From Corynespora cassiicola (Eukaryota > Ascomycota > Dothideomycetes > Pleosporales > Corynesporascaceae): a stretch of DNA of 64,000 nucleotides. The notes below the pieces were generated by a model. The model worked only from the letters and a program-made list of their open reading frames with translations. It did not search any database and was not told where the DNA came from. The position numbers and the translations under genes are program-made. Location: positions 4,526,001 to 4,590,000 of the forward strand of contig JAEUWY010000002.1 in the NCBI GenBank assembly GCA_022059125.1, written 5' to 3'. This document shows positions 44,517-56,199 of the stretch, in pieces (within the stretch, counting starts at the first letter, position 1; every line of letters begins with the position of its first letter).

Positions 44517-45878
44517 ATGCGTCTAGATCAGCTCCCGGAAGAGCTAATCGAGCTATTCATTTCTTTTTCACTGCCTGAATGGCATGACAGCATAGAGATT
44601 TACGAATTGGAGATACTTACAAGCCTCTCCAAGGTTTCCCGAAAATTCCGTCGCATTGTTGAACCGCATCTATATCGGAATATCGAACTTTACTATGGGG
44701 ATTTATCCGAAGATCCGGTCCTCTCTGAAATTGGCCAAAAACTGTCCCAGGTTCTTCGCGAGAATCCACAATACTGTTCCCATGTCAAGAATGTCAAAGT
44801 TGAGATGGTACAACCTTCCTGTGGGGTATATCCCATTGATGGAACATTTGATTGGGTGCAAGATCTCCTCAATCAGCTTCCAAACTTGCAGAGCATCCAT
44901 TTCCATAATTTTACCGATATTATTGGAATTAAATACATATGTTTCCCGTTCCAATTCCATAACTCCGGTAACGTCTTTGCAAACTTGAAGGAGTTGAAGC
45001 TCGCTTTACCCACATGGAATACTAGCCATATTTTGCGGTTAGTCGAGCTTCCCCAACTTGAAACAGCAATCATTTACCCGGCCCACATAGAAGGCATACC
45101 TGATGTAGATTTTGGAAAACTGCGCTCAGTCTCCGCAGCGTCTAAACTCAAAACAGTAGCCTTTCGTGACATATTGTCATTTAGCGGAAACGGCACCGAG
45201 GGTCAGCTATCCAACTTTTTGACCTTGATTGGTCGTTGCTGCCCGCTTCTGACCAGTTTCACATTGGAATTCCGTAGCACTATTGCCTTTTTCTGTCACA
45301 CAAGAGAATATCACAACACCTTCACGAGTCAGAGCTGGATGCGCAAGCTGCGTGAACTCATATTTATCTGCACCTCAAAGTTGAGGACGGTACCCAATCC
45401 GTCCGTTGAAGCCAGGACGTTATTAGATGACAGCGAGAAGAAATACAAGCTAGAGAGCCTGTATTTGACAGCGTTGCATCTGTTTCAAAAAGGTAATGAC
45501 TTGGATCTGTGGGTCCGCGAGCTGGACACGTGGGTGCCGCAGTCAGTACGACACTTGACCCTGCAACACTGGGAAGATCAGGGCGATGCCGACCCAAGAT
45601 ATGATGAGTTGTTCATCGAGATGCTAGAAAAGCTTATTGATCTAAGCGGTCATAAGTTTCCGAATCTAAAAACCATAGCTCTCGAGATTGAGCCGGAAAA
45701 ATGGCAAAACATCATCAGTTGGCTCAGATCCACCGCCAATAAGAAGAACCCCGAACTGAAGTTGGCGGTCTTGGACTGTCAGGAAAATCCTGAATGGATG
45801 AATTACTACCACTTTAATTTTAAGCTTAGGATGTTGGCTGAAAAGAAGAAAGTGGGGAGATTGGGACGATCTGCTTAG
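44517..45878 (+). CDS. F-box-like protein with leucine-rich C-terminal region
   Basis: An intronless 453-aa frame. The N terminus MRLDQLPEELIELFISFSL...LTSLSKVSRKFRRIVEPHLYRNI is a typical fungal F-box-like segment (residues 1-60), which in other proteins binds Skp1 in SCF ubiquitin ligases. The remainder has irregular leucine-rich character (LKELKLALPTWNTSHILRL, LPQLETAIIYPAHI, VRHLTLQHWEDQGD), a likely substrate-recognition part. The target is unknown. Codon use is AT-richer than in the housekeeping genes. A second F-box-like gene lies tail to tail with it about 420 bp away, but sequences differ enough that recent duplication is not evident by eye. Confidence 0.7.
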   Translation: MRLDQLPEELIELFISFSLPEWHDSIEIYELEILTSLSKVSRKFRRIVEPHLYRNIELYYGDLSEDPVLSEIGQKLSQVLRENPQYCSHVKNVKVEMVQPSCGVYPIDGTFDWVQDLLNQLPNLQSIHFHNFTDIIGIKYICFPFQFHNSGNVFANLKELKLALPTWNTSHILRLVELPQLETAIIYPAHIEGIPDVDFGKLRSVSAASKLKTVAFRDILSFSGNGTEGQLSNFLTLIGRCCPLLTSFTLEFRSTIAFFCHTREYHNTFTSQSWMRKLRELIFICTSKLRTVPNPSVEARTLLDDSEKKYKLESLYLTALHLFQKGNDLDLWVRELDTWVPQSVRHLTLQHWEDQGDADPRYDELFIEMLEKLIDLSGHKFPNLKTIALEIEPEKWQNIISWLRSTANKKNPELKLAVLDCQENPEWMNYYHFNFKLRMLAEKKKVGRLGRSA

Positions 45879-46298
45879 TTCCAGAAGGATATGAGTGGAT
45901 CATGTGGAAAAAGACACGGGTATCTTGGGGGAACAGATTAGAAATGAAATGATCACTATGGAATTGAACTAGTTATCATGTGAGGTTCACAAATAGCTTT
46001 ATGAATCATGCATGTGCGCGGTAGACCGATTTGTGTCATGTTTTGTTTCCTTGTATAACCCTGTGTTTATTCATGTGGTCCTCCCATATTACTTTGAATA
46101 AGTACGTGCTAGGCGCAAAGTTCTCCCGACAAGACCTTGGGATAGAACATGTAATCTTGACATCTTCTAGACAGTTCATGTGAATCACGGATAAAGAAAA
46201 CGAAATTATCCGACCCACTGATATTACCTTTGCAAGCTTATCGTCTACTCCTTGTATCTCATAAGGCATGGTCCGAAATAAAATGCCTCCACCATCAA
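45879..46298. other. Intergenic between two convergent F-box-like genes
   Basis: AT-rich, 420 bp. It should hold both 3' UTRs. Nothing else is seen. Confidence 0.45.
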
Positions 46299-47686
46299 TC
46301 ACTGAGCAACAGGGGTAAAATCGGAATGATACCTCCCGCTCACAATCCACCTCGGCGTAATTGCCGAATCCAGGATCCGGAACTCAATCTTAGGCGCCAC
46401 CTTCTGAATCTTCGTGCCAATGTTCCGCAACACCTGCGGAACGCTCCCCGCCGGCGTCTCCAAGTCGATGGCCCTCAAGTCCGCAAACGCCCCACGCTGT
46501 CCGATAGCCTCGACCAAGTCGTCGAAAAATCGCACCAGGCGCTCGAGGAACGCGGTGTAGAGCCTGTTCTTGAGGCGCAGCGTCAGGTGCACGACGGACG
46601 CGGGAACCACGTCCTCGGCGAACCGTCTGGTGGACCCGTAGGGGAACAGCACCTGGGCGTTCACCTTGAAGGATTGCACGGGGGGCCTCTGGGTTCCCGC
46701 CGCCACCGCCGCCGCTGACGCCCACGAGGACCTGGGGCCCCAGTAGACGTAGTTCATGTCGCCCAGCGCGGCTATACTCCAGTACTCGAAGCGCCGGAGC
46801 TGCGGGAAGCGGATCATGGCGGCGTGCATGATGGGGTTGAAGAACTCGGGATACCTCTTGTTGTCCATCCACGATATGTCGAGGCATTGCAGGTGCGGGC
46901 TGGAGTGATCCATGGGCTTGAGTCGACTTACCCTAAACAGGTTGTAGCAGGAGCACCAGGCATCCCTCTTGATGCCGCATAGGGCGATCGTCTTGATGTT
47001 GTTTTGCGTCTTGTTGGAGAATATGGCGTTCTGGTACTCTTGGATGATCCTCTAGTCGTTGACATACATGACGAGCGTGTCGAGGTTTCGCAGCGTAGTG
47101 AAATCCCGGCACACGGCGACTACGTCGCTATGGGAGCCAAGGTCGATGCGCTTCAGTTTAGAAGTGTCGTCCATATAGTCTGTGATGCAACGAAACGCAA
47201 TGGCAAAATTTTGGTAATTCACCCCAGATGCATCGATATACTCGATGTTTGGCAGTTTTCTCATGAGCTCAGCCAGATAAAACGTGGAACACCCAGGTGT
47301 CGGTAGTTCTGGGGGGAAATATTAGCATTTGCGGTTTAAACGCACCCCCCCCCTGGAATAGTAATCAAGGATGAGTGCAGAGGAGAATTACCATTTGATA
47401 ATATAAAGATCTTCACATATTTCTTGCTGGAGAGGCGACGTCTCAATGCTTTGAGGAGGTTCTGCTGTGACTTTAACCAGGTGTTCTTACCATCACCATC
47501 AAAATACAAATGAACCTTAATCGTATGAAATAGATGCGGAAAAACGATTCTGTGAAATTGAATTGACACTCTGGAGACTGTTGCCAGTGTTGTAAGATGC
47601 CCATCTTGTCCTATTTCAGTCTTTGGGATCAGAAAGGAAAAGATCAGGTCGAGGACCTCCTCGGGCAGGGCCGCGATGCTCTCCAT
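46299..47686 (-). pseudogene. F-box-like gene interrupted by an in-frame TAG
   Basis: Exon 1 (47686-47392) starts at an ATG giving MESIAALPEEVLDLIFSFLI, an F-box-like N terminus, with LATVSRVSIQFHRIVFPHLFHTIKV. An 83-nt intron (47309-47391) leads to exon 2, beginning ELPTPGCSTFYLAELMRKLPNIEYIDASG. After NLDTLVMYVND the frame meets TAG at 47052-47054, then continues open in the same frame for about 250 codons (RIIQEYQNAIFSNKTQNN ... DYHS-like end at 46299) with leucine-rich F-box-tail character (LQCLDISWMDNKRYPEFFNP, VHLTLRLKNRLYTAFLERLV). No intron placement that I tried removes the stop and keeps the frame. So it is a recent pseudogene, a sequencing error, or a read-through gene. Confidence 0.6.
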
Positions 47687-48252
47687 TTGGCTGAGAATTT
47701 CTTGGAAAGTATTCACGTAAGCGCGAAATAGGCTATAGGAAGATATGCTACAAAGATGACGGAAAATGTTCCTTGAGTAACTGGGGTCTACGAGGGCCCT
47801 ACGAGTTTATAGGGGGCGATCGTTGAACTACTACAGTACTCGTTCCGACTTTAAATCGCCCCAATAACCACATCATACTTCTCAATATTTCTCGACATGA
47901 TCAAGTATTTATTCATACCTTATGGGAAATTGATTTCTCTAGGGCCAACAATTACCTGCTATATTTTCTAATCGTAGTTGTGACCTGGAACGCAACATGA
48001 AAACCAACCGCTCACATTCACAGCACCCCAACTCCATAGAAATGCAATTTTTTGTTTGGAAGAATAATGTTTTTTTGTACTTCGTCCTGATTGCAGCCCC
48101 GACGCTGCAAATCGACAAGAATGTATATATCTACAAGAAATTACAACCCCTTTCTCATCCCCATCAACCTCACCCAGTATCCACATCTCAAGTAATAACC
48201 ACTTCATTACCTCCTCCAGTCAGGAAAAAATCAAGAAAGGGATGTTTTTCCT
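47687..48252. other. Intergenic, AT-rich
   Basis: This 566-bp stretch holds the promoter of the F-box-like pseudogene and the 3' flank of the xylanase gene. No gene is supported. Confidence 0.45.
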
Positions 48253-49702
48253 CTACAACGCGCAAAGCGCATTGTACGCCTCCTTGGCCTGATACTGCTC
48301 ATCAAACAGCAACGGCGTCGTTTCCGCCCGCCACGAATCCGGATCGCGAACCCCCCACACGGTGACACCCACACAGTTCGTGATGTCAAGGCACGCCTGC
48401 ACTGCCTGCGTGTAGTCGCTCGCCGCGGCACCGGCGACGTCGAGCTCGGTGATGGCGCACTCGGGGGCGGCATCGCACAGGGACTGCATCGCGGCGGCAA
48501 CGCCCGAGGCGGGCCAGTTGGCCAGGTTGTTGAGGTGGGACTGAGAGCCGACACCGTCGATGGGGACGCCGGCGGCGATCCACTCCTTGACCTTGGAGGC
48601 CATGGCCTTGGTCTTTGTGTAGCCTGCGTCGTCGAGGTTGTAGTCGTTGATGTAGAGCTTGGCGTCCGGGTCGGCGGCGCGGGCCGTCTCGAAGGCGGTG
48701 GCGACGAAGGATTCGCCGAGGACGTTGTAGAAGACGGAGGAGCGGAAGGAACCGTCTTCGGCGAAGATTTCGTTGACCACGTCCTGGGTTGTGTCAGCTT
48801 TCTGTTTTGTTTTCTCCATGTAGATGCATGTGTAAAGGAAAAACTCACCCATGCGTACACCTTGCCCTTGTACTGCGTCATGGTCTTGGTGATGTGGTTC
48901 TTCATGACCTCTTCCAGCTTGGTTTTATCCGTGATGGAAGATACCCAGCTTGGGAGCTGAGAATGCCACACGGTCGTGTGGCCGCGGACTAGCTTGTCGT
49001 TCTCTACGGCCCACGAGACGAGGTCGTCAGCACCCGAAAAGGTGAAGGTGTCCTCGGTGGGTTCAATAGCATCCCACTTCATGCTATGGATTGGTCAGTA
49101 CGAGCTCTGTGATTGACGCAACAACTGATATACAGTACATACCTGTTCTCCGGCGTCACCTGGCCAAAGTTGTCTTGGATAATCTTTGCATTATCTGCAA
49201 CGCCCAAAAGTCCCCTGTCCGTCGCGACACCAATGTACTTCTTCCCTGCCGCCTTGAACTTCTCATCGATGGAGCAGTCCTCTCCGTGCGTCCCCGCACT
49301 TGAGGTGCCGTTGCCCGCTCCACTGCCAGCTCCAGCAGTAGGCTGAGCGGAACCAGCAGTCGAGTTGGCAACCTCGGCCACAACACTAGGCGTAGCGATG
49401 CGGGTGACCAGGGTTGTGGGTACTGCGGGAGCCGAACCGTTGGTAGCAGGGGGCGCGGGGGTGGGGGCGGCAGCGGGGGTCGAGGCCTGGCCAGAGGGGA
49501 GGGCGGGAGCACCGTCGGACTTGGTGAGGCATTGGCTGTAGTAGGGGTTGTGCTCAACGCACTCGAGGCCCTCGGCGCAAATGGTCTCGCCTTGGTAGTT
49601 TGTGCCTCCGCATTGGCCCCAAGGCTGGACGGCGGCGAGGACGGCGGAGGTCGACGAAAGGCCGACGACGGCAAGGTAAAGGGTTTCGCCTGAGAAGCGC
49701 AT
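48253..49702 (-). CDS. Secreted endo-1,4-beta-xylanase, CBM1-GH10
   Basis: Three exons (49702-49143, 49083-48849, 48783-48253) give 441 aa. Order: signal peptide (1-23), a fungal CBM1 cellulose-binding module at 25-59 ([30 protein letters not shown]), an Ala/Pro/Thr/Ser linker to about 145, then GH10. Catalytic-domain landmarks are [39 protein letters not shown] with acid/base Glu270, [10 protein letters not shown], and CAITELDV with nucleophile Glu378. It cleaves internal beta-1,4 bonds of xylan outside the cell. The codon of the Asn-Ser-Met join is split by the first intron, and the second falls right before DVVNE. Upstream GGCTAG and CCCCRC motifs suggest XlnR and CreA control. Confidence 0.95.
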
Positions 49703-50772
49703 GTTGGACGGGTTCGAGTTGGAGGAAGAGGAAGTGGTAGTGGAAGATTTGGAGTGTCACGGGTTGGAAGGGCTGGCAGTGATGTAGAATCGAAAGCTCG
49801 GAGAGGTATGGATTTCCTGAATAGGAGTGTATGGAAAAGACGGTGGACAGTGGTAGATTCAAGACAATAGGTGCAAAGAAGGGAAGCAAAGCTAGCTCTG
49901 CTGGTATAGAATGAAAGTACTCGTTGCTAGAACGGAGGAAGCAAAGGAATGGAAAGACTACGCAATAGTGGTCGAGGGGCAGGCCATGGCAAGACGGGGG
50001 GCAATTGATTTTATACAATCTGACAACCGACAGGGCGACAGGATGACATGGCTAGTGCGGAAGACCGGTACGAAGTGGGATGATGGCTAGCGACCTTTTT
50101 GTTTCATGAAACCTGTGAAACCGTTAAACGTAGATCATGGCCCCGCCCCACCCCCTCCGATATTTAACATCGTGCTCACGACTGTTTGAAAACGGGGCGA
50201 GCGTACGCGGAGGGCGCCCTCAGGGCGGCAGTAGGGACGGAGGCGGAGACAGAGGATTTTGGTTCACGGCGCAGCCACGGGGTCGAGGCGTGTTGCTGCG
50301 GCGGGCAGTGGGTGGAGAGCGACGGGATGGATTGAACTGGCGAGAGGCCCGGCTTGGGGGCTGTTTATCCAACACAGGGGGCCGTGCACAAGTTCAAATG
50401 GCCAAAACGGAGAAAATAATCTCGTGCTGGTGCTCGATACGCGCGCTCGATTTCTTCAACGAGTCAAAAGATTCTCCGCCAGGACCCCTCGCCATCGGAT
50501 CCAGACGCCTGGTTAACGTTTTTCGCTCACGCCAATGCTCTGCATCCACTTCCATCAACGTGCGACCAGTGGGCGGCGTCGGAACATGTGAAACCGGCCT
50601 TCATGAATCCAGGATGTGGCGTTTTGCCGAGGCATCATGCATCGTCTACCCACCTAATGAATCGACGCCCACGCATTGCTGCACTCATCTACCTACAACG
50701 ACATGCCTGTGTCGTTCTCGCACCCTCGTATCGCGGCTGTTCTAAATCACGGCAAAAACTCGATTCCCCCTT
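49703..50772. promoter_or_regulatory. Xylanase promoter region with candidate XlnR and CreA sites
   Basis: On the plus strand GGCTAG occurs at 50051-50056 and 50086-50091, matching the GGCTAR core bound by the xylan regulator XlnR. CCCCGC (50141-50146) and CCCCAC (50146-50151) match the reverse of the carbon-repressor CreA site SYGGRG. A TATAAAA-like string on the minus strand lies near 50012-50018, about 310 bp before the start. These short motifs are easily met by chance; their spacing before a xylanase gene makes them plausible. The right part is the 3' flank of HIS4. Confidence 0.4.
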
Positions 50773-53439
50773 TCAAGCTACGCCAAGCCTGAGGCTGACA
50801 GCGCGGCGATGGGCCTCCAACTCCTCGACGCGCGCCAGCTCCATGACAGCCTGACCCACATTGGCCAGACCTTCCCTAGTCAGGTTCGAGCTCGTGATGT
50901 GTTTGACGTAGGAACCTAGGTTGACGCCAGAGTACTGTTTGGCATAACCGAACGTTGCTTAATTTGGCCGTCAGCAGTTAATTTGATGCAGAGGGACGGC
51001 AAGGGTTTCCAACTTACGCAGCGAGTGATTGACGCCTGCAGAGTAGTCTCCCACGCTCTCCGGCGTCCACGGGCCAACAAAAACGCTTCCCGCATTCTCC
51101 ACCAGGTCGACCACTCCAACGGCGTTGTCGACCTGCAGGATCAGGTGCTCTGGCGCGTATTGGTTGCTCAACCTCATTGCTTCTTCAATGGTGTCGACCA
51201 CCAGTGTAATCGAGTGCGCAATGGCGCCCCTCACAATGTCAACACGGGGGAGGGCGTTCGCCTGGCGGTCCAGCTCGTCCTCGATGGCAGCCAGCTGCGT
51301 TTCATTGAGTCCAACAGCAATCAGGATGACTTGCGAGTCCACGCCGTGCTCAGCCTGGCTTAGGAGGTCTGAGGCAACGAACGCCGGGTTGGCGGAGGCG
51401 TCTGCAACCACCAAAACTTCGCTAGGGCCCGCAGGCATGTCGATGCTTACGCCAGCGTTTGTGTCGTTGGAGACGATCATCTTCGCTGCCGTTACAAACT
51501 GATTGCCAGGACCCAAGATCTTATCAACCTTTGAGACGCTCTCGGTTCCGTATGCGAGGGCGGCAACGGCCTGTGCCCCTCCAGCAAGGACGATGGCCTC
51601 GGCGCCCACCTTGTGCGCGACGTAGACGATCTCGGGGGTTATAGACCCGTCGGCTCTCGGGGGCGAGGCGAGGACAATCTTTTTGCAACCAGCGACCATT
51701 GCGGGGACACCAAGCATGAGCGCAGTCGACGGCAGGACGGCAGTTCCACCCGGGACGTAGAGACCCACGCGCTCAATGGGGCGAGAAAAGCGGGAGCACA
51801 CGACGCCGGGCATCGTCTCGACAACGAGCGGCTCGTCCTTTTGGGCGGCATGGAATTTTCTAATGTTCTCGAACGAAATGTCAATGGCCTTGATCGTCTC
51901 GGGCGCCAGTTGCATGGCTGACTCGGGGAACGGCGCCTTGAGGACGGGCGAGGTCAGGGACGTTGCCTTTTCAAACTTGTGAGTGTATTCCAAGACTGCT
52001 GCATCACCGCGGCTCTTGACGGCTTCAATGATGGGCTTGCAGATGCCGATGATGGTTTCGCTTGACTTTTGTGACGGGCGCTGGAGAGCGGCTTCAATGG
52101 CCTTTGGCGATTCCTTGGAGCTGTCGAGGCGCTTCATCGCGATGCGGCCATCCTTGGTCAGCCCTGCCGGGTCTTCCTTGCTCTTGGGCACCGAAGCAGC
52201 CTCCTTGACAGCCTCCTTTGCAGGGGCGCCATTGGTTCCCGCTTGAGCGACGAACGCAGGTTTGGCATCGCCTCTTCTTCTCTTGACTTTGATGCTCTTT
52301 GCGTCCAGATTCCGCTCAACATCCTCCAGGGAGACACCTGCAGCCACGCACTTGGTCAACGCAAAGTACAGCAAATCAGCAGCTTCGAATGCAACGTGAT
52401 CTTTGTCGGTGGCGTCGCACAGTTCGGTGGCTTCTTCGAGAATCTTGGCTCGCAGCAGTTGCGGGTCATTGAATAATCTGGCAGTGTATGAGCCCTCCGG
52501 GGCGGAAGCTTTTCGGCTCTGCAGGGTCTGCTGAAGGCGGGACAGACCGCTGTACTGCCCAAAGCAGGTGGGGGTGGCGAGGTGGCAGAAGCCGCGACCC
52601 TTTTGGCGCACAACAAATTGCAGACAGTCGTTGTCGCAGTCCAAAGATAGAGAGACAAGCTCCTGGATATCACCACTGCTCTCCCCCTTGTACCACAGAC
52701 CTCGCTTGCGGCTCTGGTATACGCCCCTTCCGATCCGCAAACTCTCGGCGACACTCTCGAGGCTGCTGTATACCAGGCCGAGGGCGATGCCACGTTCATC
52801 GGTGACAATTGTAGAGAAAAGGCCGTCGGTCCGGTCGCTGGTCGCATTCGACATGATTAGTGATGCTACGCTCAGCAGCCCGGGCTCGCTCTTTGCATCG
52901 ACTGTCAGTGCCGTCGCTGGAACGATGGGAATGGCGGCAAGCTTGGAGATGCGCAGGGCAGCCTCCGAGTTGGGATTGGCAAACGAGATGAAGACATCGG
53001 GTCTGTCGGTGCCGTACTCCTTGAGCCATGCCTCGACGAGCTCGACATCGGCCGCCTCCGGGTAGTAGACATCGATGACGGTGTCGGCAATGGCATCGAC
53101 AATTTCCTGCTTGGTGCTTCCGGGCAGAATCAGGACGAGCCTGTTTTGGTCGATGTTGCGCGTCTTGAGCTCGTTCAGCTGCTGGCGGGTGACAAAGACC
53201 TTTGCGGCGCCGGCATCGAGGAGCGAGACAATGTCGTCGATGGAAGCGAGGGAGGCGACGCTGAGGTAGTTTGCATAGCGGCCTACCGACTGCTGCAGGT
53301 GGAGCAGGGCCTCGTCAACAGTCTCGGGGGTGACGCGGGCAAAGACATTGCCAATGTAGGAGAGGGCCTGCGGGGTGAGACCTTGGGCGGAATTCTTGTA
53401 GCTTGCCAGGTCAATGGCAGCAAGCAGCGCTGGAGCCAT
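50773..53439 (-). CDS. HIS4: Trifunctional histidine biosynthesis protein (HIS4 type)
   Basis: Two exons (53439-51018 and 50957-50773) give 868 aa. The N-terminal quarter is a divergent domain, then phosphoribosyl-AMP cyclohydrolase (SLDCDNDCLQFVVRQKGRGFCH, near residues 265-300), phosphoribosyl-ATP pyrophosphohydrolase (KILEEATELCDATDKDHVAFEAADLLYF, near 345), and from about 440 histidinol dehydrogenase (VGLYVPGGTAVLPSTALML, KILGPGNQFVTAAK, IDMPAGPSEVLVVADA, QAEHGVDSQVILI, GDYSAGVNHSLPTFGYA). The three activities carry out steps 2, 3 and 9-10 of histidine synthesis. The 60-nt intron separates the last 61 residues, and the join restores VNHSLPTFGYAKQYSG. A candidate cross-pathway-control site lies upstream. 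Confidence 0.96.
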
Positions 53440-53924
53440 GGTGGACAGGCTGTTCTTGCAACTTCAAGATGTGTGTGGGAGGGATTGGGGTGCGAAATTG
53501 CAAGTGTATGAGTCGTCGAGAAAAAGTCGATATGGACTTGACATGCACCAATGACACAAAGGGTGGGGCAACACCTGATCTGCGTTTCCGCTCTGCCCCG
53601 CCATCATCACGTGACGTCGCATCGACCGACGCGTCCGGTCTCGGTCGTATTCACTAGGTGAAGGAGCGTTCACGATGATATGGCGTGTTGTTCACGACCA
53701 TAGAATACACATGGGTAGATTTCGAGAAGAGAATCGCGCATATGCATTGCTTGGGGGTATCAGACATCATGGTGTCGAGTGGCAGCACATCACATCAAGG
53801 TGGGGGAGGAATGAGCACAATCCGGCATCTGCTGCATTTCTTTTTATAAAAACTTGAGCAATTCAAAGCTTAGCCGTTCCAGCCTTGACGTTGTCAGCCT
53901 GTACTAGAACCGCCGTGCCTGAAT
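53440..53924. promoter_or_regulatory. HIS4 promoter with Gcn4/CpcA-like and CACGTGACGTC motifs
   Basis: ATGAGTCGT at 53508-53516 differs by one base from the Gcn4/CpcA site ATGASTCAT and lies 69 bp before the HIS4 ATG. CACGTGACGTC at 53608-53618 combines an E-box and a bZIP/CRE-like core. Cross-pathway control of histidine genes by CpcA is well known in fungi; use of these exact sites is inference. Beyond about 53700 lies the 3' flank of the epoxide hydrolase gene. Confidence 0.45.
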
Positions 53925-55155
53925 CTATACCTTCCAGGCCAACTTGATATACTCCTCCACATCCTGCAACAATTCCTTGGGCCTCTCCAGTGCGCCGAAA
54001 TGTCCGCCTCGCTCATGGTAACTGTAGTGCACCAAGTTGACCTCTTTTTCCAGGTGCTTCTTGATTCCCGGCATAATCTCCCACTGGAAGTACGAGTATC
54101 CAGTTGGCTTTTCCAGTCTTTCCATCGAGATCGCGTCTGGGCCGAATAGATCGCGATAAGGATAAATGGACCTGGGGAAGCCTTGCGTGAACCAGTACAA
54201 GGAGACATTGGTAAGAATGGTGTCTAGCGACGGGTCCTCGTCGGTCCACTCAAGGAACTTTTCTCCAATCCACGTTAGCAGCGCCAACGGGGATGAAGAC
54301 AGCACGAGACCAATGGTGCCAGGGCGTGTCGCGTGTTCCAGGGCATATGAATTGCCCGTCACTTGCCACTTCTTTACTCGCTCAATGGCGGCGACTTCGT
54401 GTGGTTGTAGGCCGTCAGTGTCCGATAGTAGGTCCTTTGGGCGCAGCAGGTTCAGGTGTGCGCCAACACACCCCGGGTACTGTGCAGAGAGCTGGTGTGC
54501 GAGGAAAGACCCCACGTCGCCACCCTGTGCGATGTACTTTTCGAATCCCAAATTCTTCATCAGCTTGTCCATGACGCGCGTGCTGTCCTGCAGCGTCCAG
54601 TTCTGCTTCAAGGGCCCACCAGAGCTAAGCGTGTATCCTGGAAGGGAGGGCACAACGAAGTGGTAGGGAAGATCATCTGCAGACGGATATCTTTCTCGCA
54701 GGAGGGTCAAGATGGGGATGAATTCGATAAACGAGCCGGGCCATCCGTGCATCAATATGACGGGAACGGCATCTTTTCTCGAGGAGAACAGGGCCACGAA
54801 ATGGACCGTAATCTCTGGTTCGATGTCAATAAGATAGTTGGGGAACGAATTGATGCGCGATTCTTGGGCGCGCCAGTCGAAAGTGTTCAGCCAGTAATCT
54901 TTTGCATCGGAGAGCCACTTGTGGGTTATGCCGAAGCTGGAAATTGGTCAGCAAGGTAGTGGTAGAGGATTTCACCTGAAAATTGCTCCGTAAAAAGAAT
55001 CGAAGGGCCCTGACGTACCGTCGGTCTTCTTGAGAATTTTCGTAGACAAGTGGGCCGATTTTGGAAAGCTGTAGGAGCTGACGCCACTCCAAGAGCTCTT
55101 GGTCAGAGATGTGGAGTTTGAAGGGCTTCGCAGAGCTGGGCGGCGAGTAAGACAT
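53925..55155 (-). CDS. Epoxide hydrolase (EHN plus alpha/beta hydrolase)
   Basis: Two exons (55155-55019 and 54936-53925) give 382 aa. The N-terminal EHN domain (FKLHISDQELLEWRQLL, then FGITHKWLSDAKDYWLNTFDWRAQESRINSFP) leads into the hydrolase fold: LMHGWPGSFIEF with HGWP at 109-112 (oxyanion hole), PSLPGYTLSSGGP, nucleophile Asp186 in QGGDVGSF, and His358 in ERGGHFGALERP. This microsomal-type family opens epoxides to diols, serving detoxification or secondary metabolism. The frame stops at TAG right after WKV. A 32-nt segment starting at that GTATAG and ending ACAG, if removed, would extend the protein by 11 residues to end AKL, a canonical peroxisomal signal (see findings). Confidence 0.9.
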
Positions 55156-56199
55156 TGCGAGAAGAGCTAGACAGCAGAGTGAAACGAAGATATGGGAAAC
55201 TAGTCGAGGAACATTGGGATTTGACTGTACTTATAAGTAGTTACGCGCCCGATATTGCGCGAGCGGGGCCAATTGGACACCTATCGGCGGGGTAGGTGGA
55301 GTAATCCAAGAGCATAACGTTAAGGACAGCCGGGGCCATGGTTTCATCAGGAATTTGATCACTCCAGCTGCAGCATTGCTGATGGGGCATGTCGCTCATC
55401 CTTGGTGGTCAGGTTCCAAGGCGGCGCTGCTGTAGTCGGCCCGTAGTTTTGGAGCTCATGTAGTCATTGACTGCCAGCAGCAACACGTCGTTTCGAACGC
55501 CAGCTTTGGCATACAGCAGATCCACAATGAGCGCCATCCCGGTCCATCTTGAGTCGATGTGCATGTGTTCACTTATCCGCACAAAGTGAAGGTAGCACAA
55601 TGGACTGACCGGTGCGATTAGTAACAGGCCGCAGATGCGTACGTATTAGTGAACACAAGTCTTGCACGCCTAGACCTCAGCCTACCTAGGTATGCCCGGC
55701 TTTCATGCGGTGCTACAGACATGCTGCATTTCTCAGATCGGCACCTGTATACCTGATAGGGACAAAAGTTTGGCTGAGAGGGTTAGCCTCGGCTACGGAA
55801 GCAGCAAGCTCCGACAAGCTGTGGGCAATCCCCTGGTCGGATCTCGGACACTCGACATACAGCTCCACTGGACGCACGGCCTCCGGGAGCAGCCCGTTAC
55901 ATCATGGCCCTGGGCTGCACGATTTGCAAGTTGCAGCAGCTTGCTCGCCACCGCTTATTGGGACCAAGGATCAGTACATCTTTACAAGCAGTCAAGTCCA
56001 TGGGCGGGAAAAACATGACCAAGTTTGAACCTATCGCTCCCCTTGACCGACAACCCCCACTAGAATTGCTGGCCTTGATGGCATTCCACAGTAGTGATGC
56101 TTGGTAAAGATGCAACATATCCAAGCACTTGAGCAACGCCCACACACCCATGAACGGCCAACACCTCGGCAATGCGCAGCCAGAGAACTTTGGCCGAAG
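55156..56199. other. Intergenic, no supported gene
   Basis: About 1 kb between the epoxide hydrolase promoter (left; a palindromic CTTATAAG element near 55227-55234) and the 3' end of the Ada3 gene. The open frames are short and unconvincing, and no RNA gene was seen. Confidence 0.45.

Noticed and set aside
47023..47080. A short intron that would splice out the TAG of the F-box-like gene
   Set aside because: Candidate GTATGT donor with acceptors 37 or 58 nt away shifts the frame out of the conserved downstream reading.
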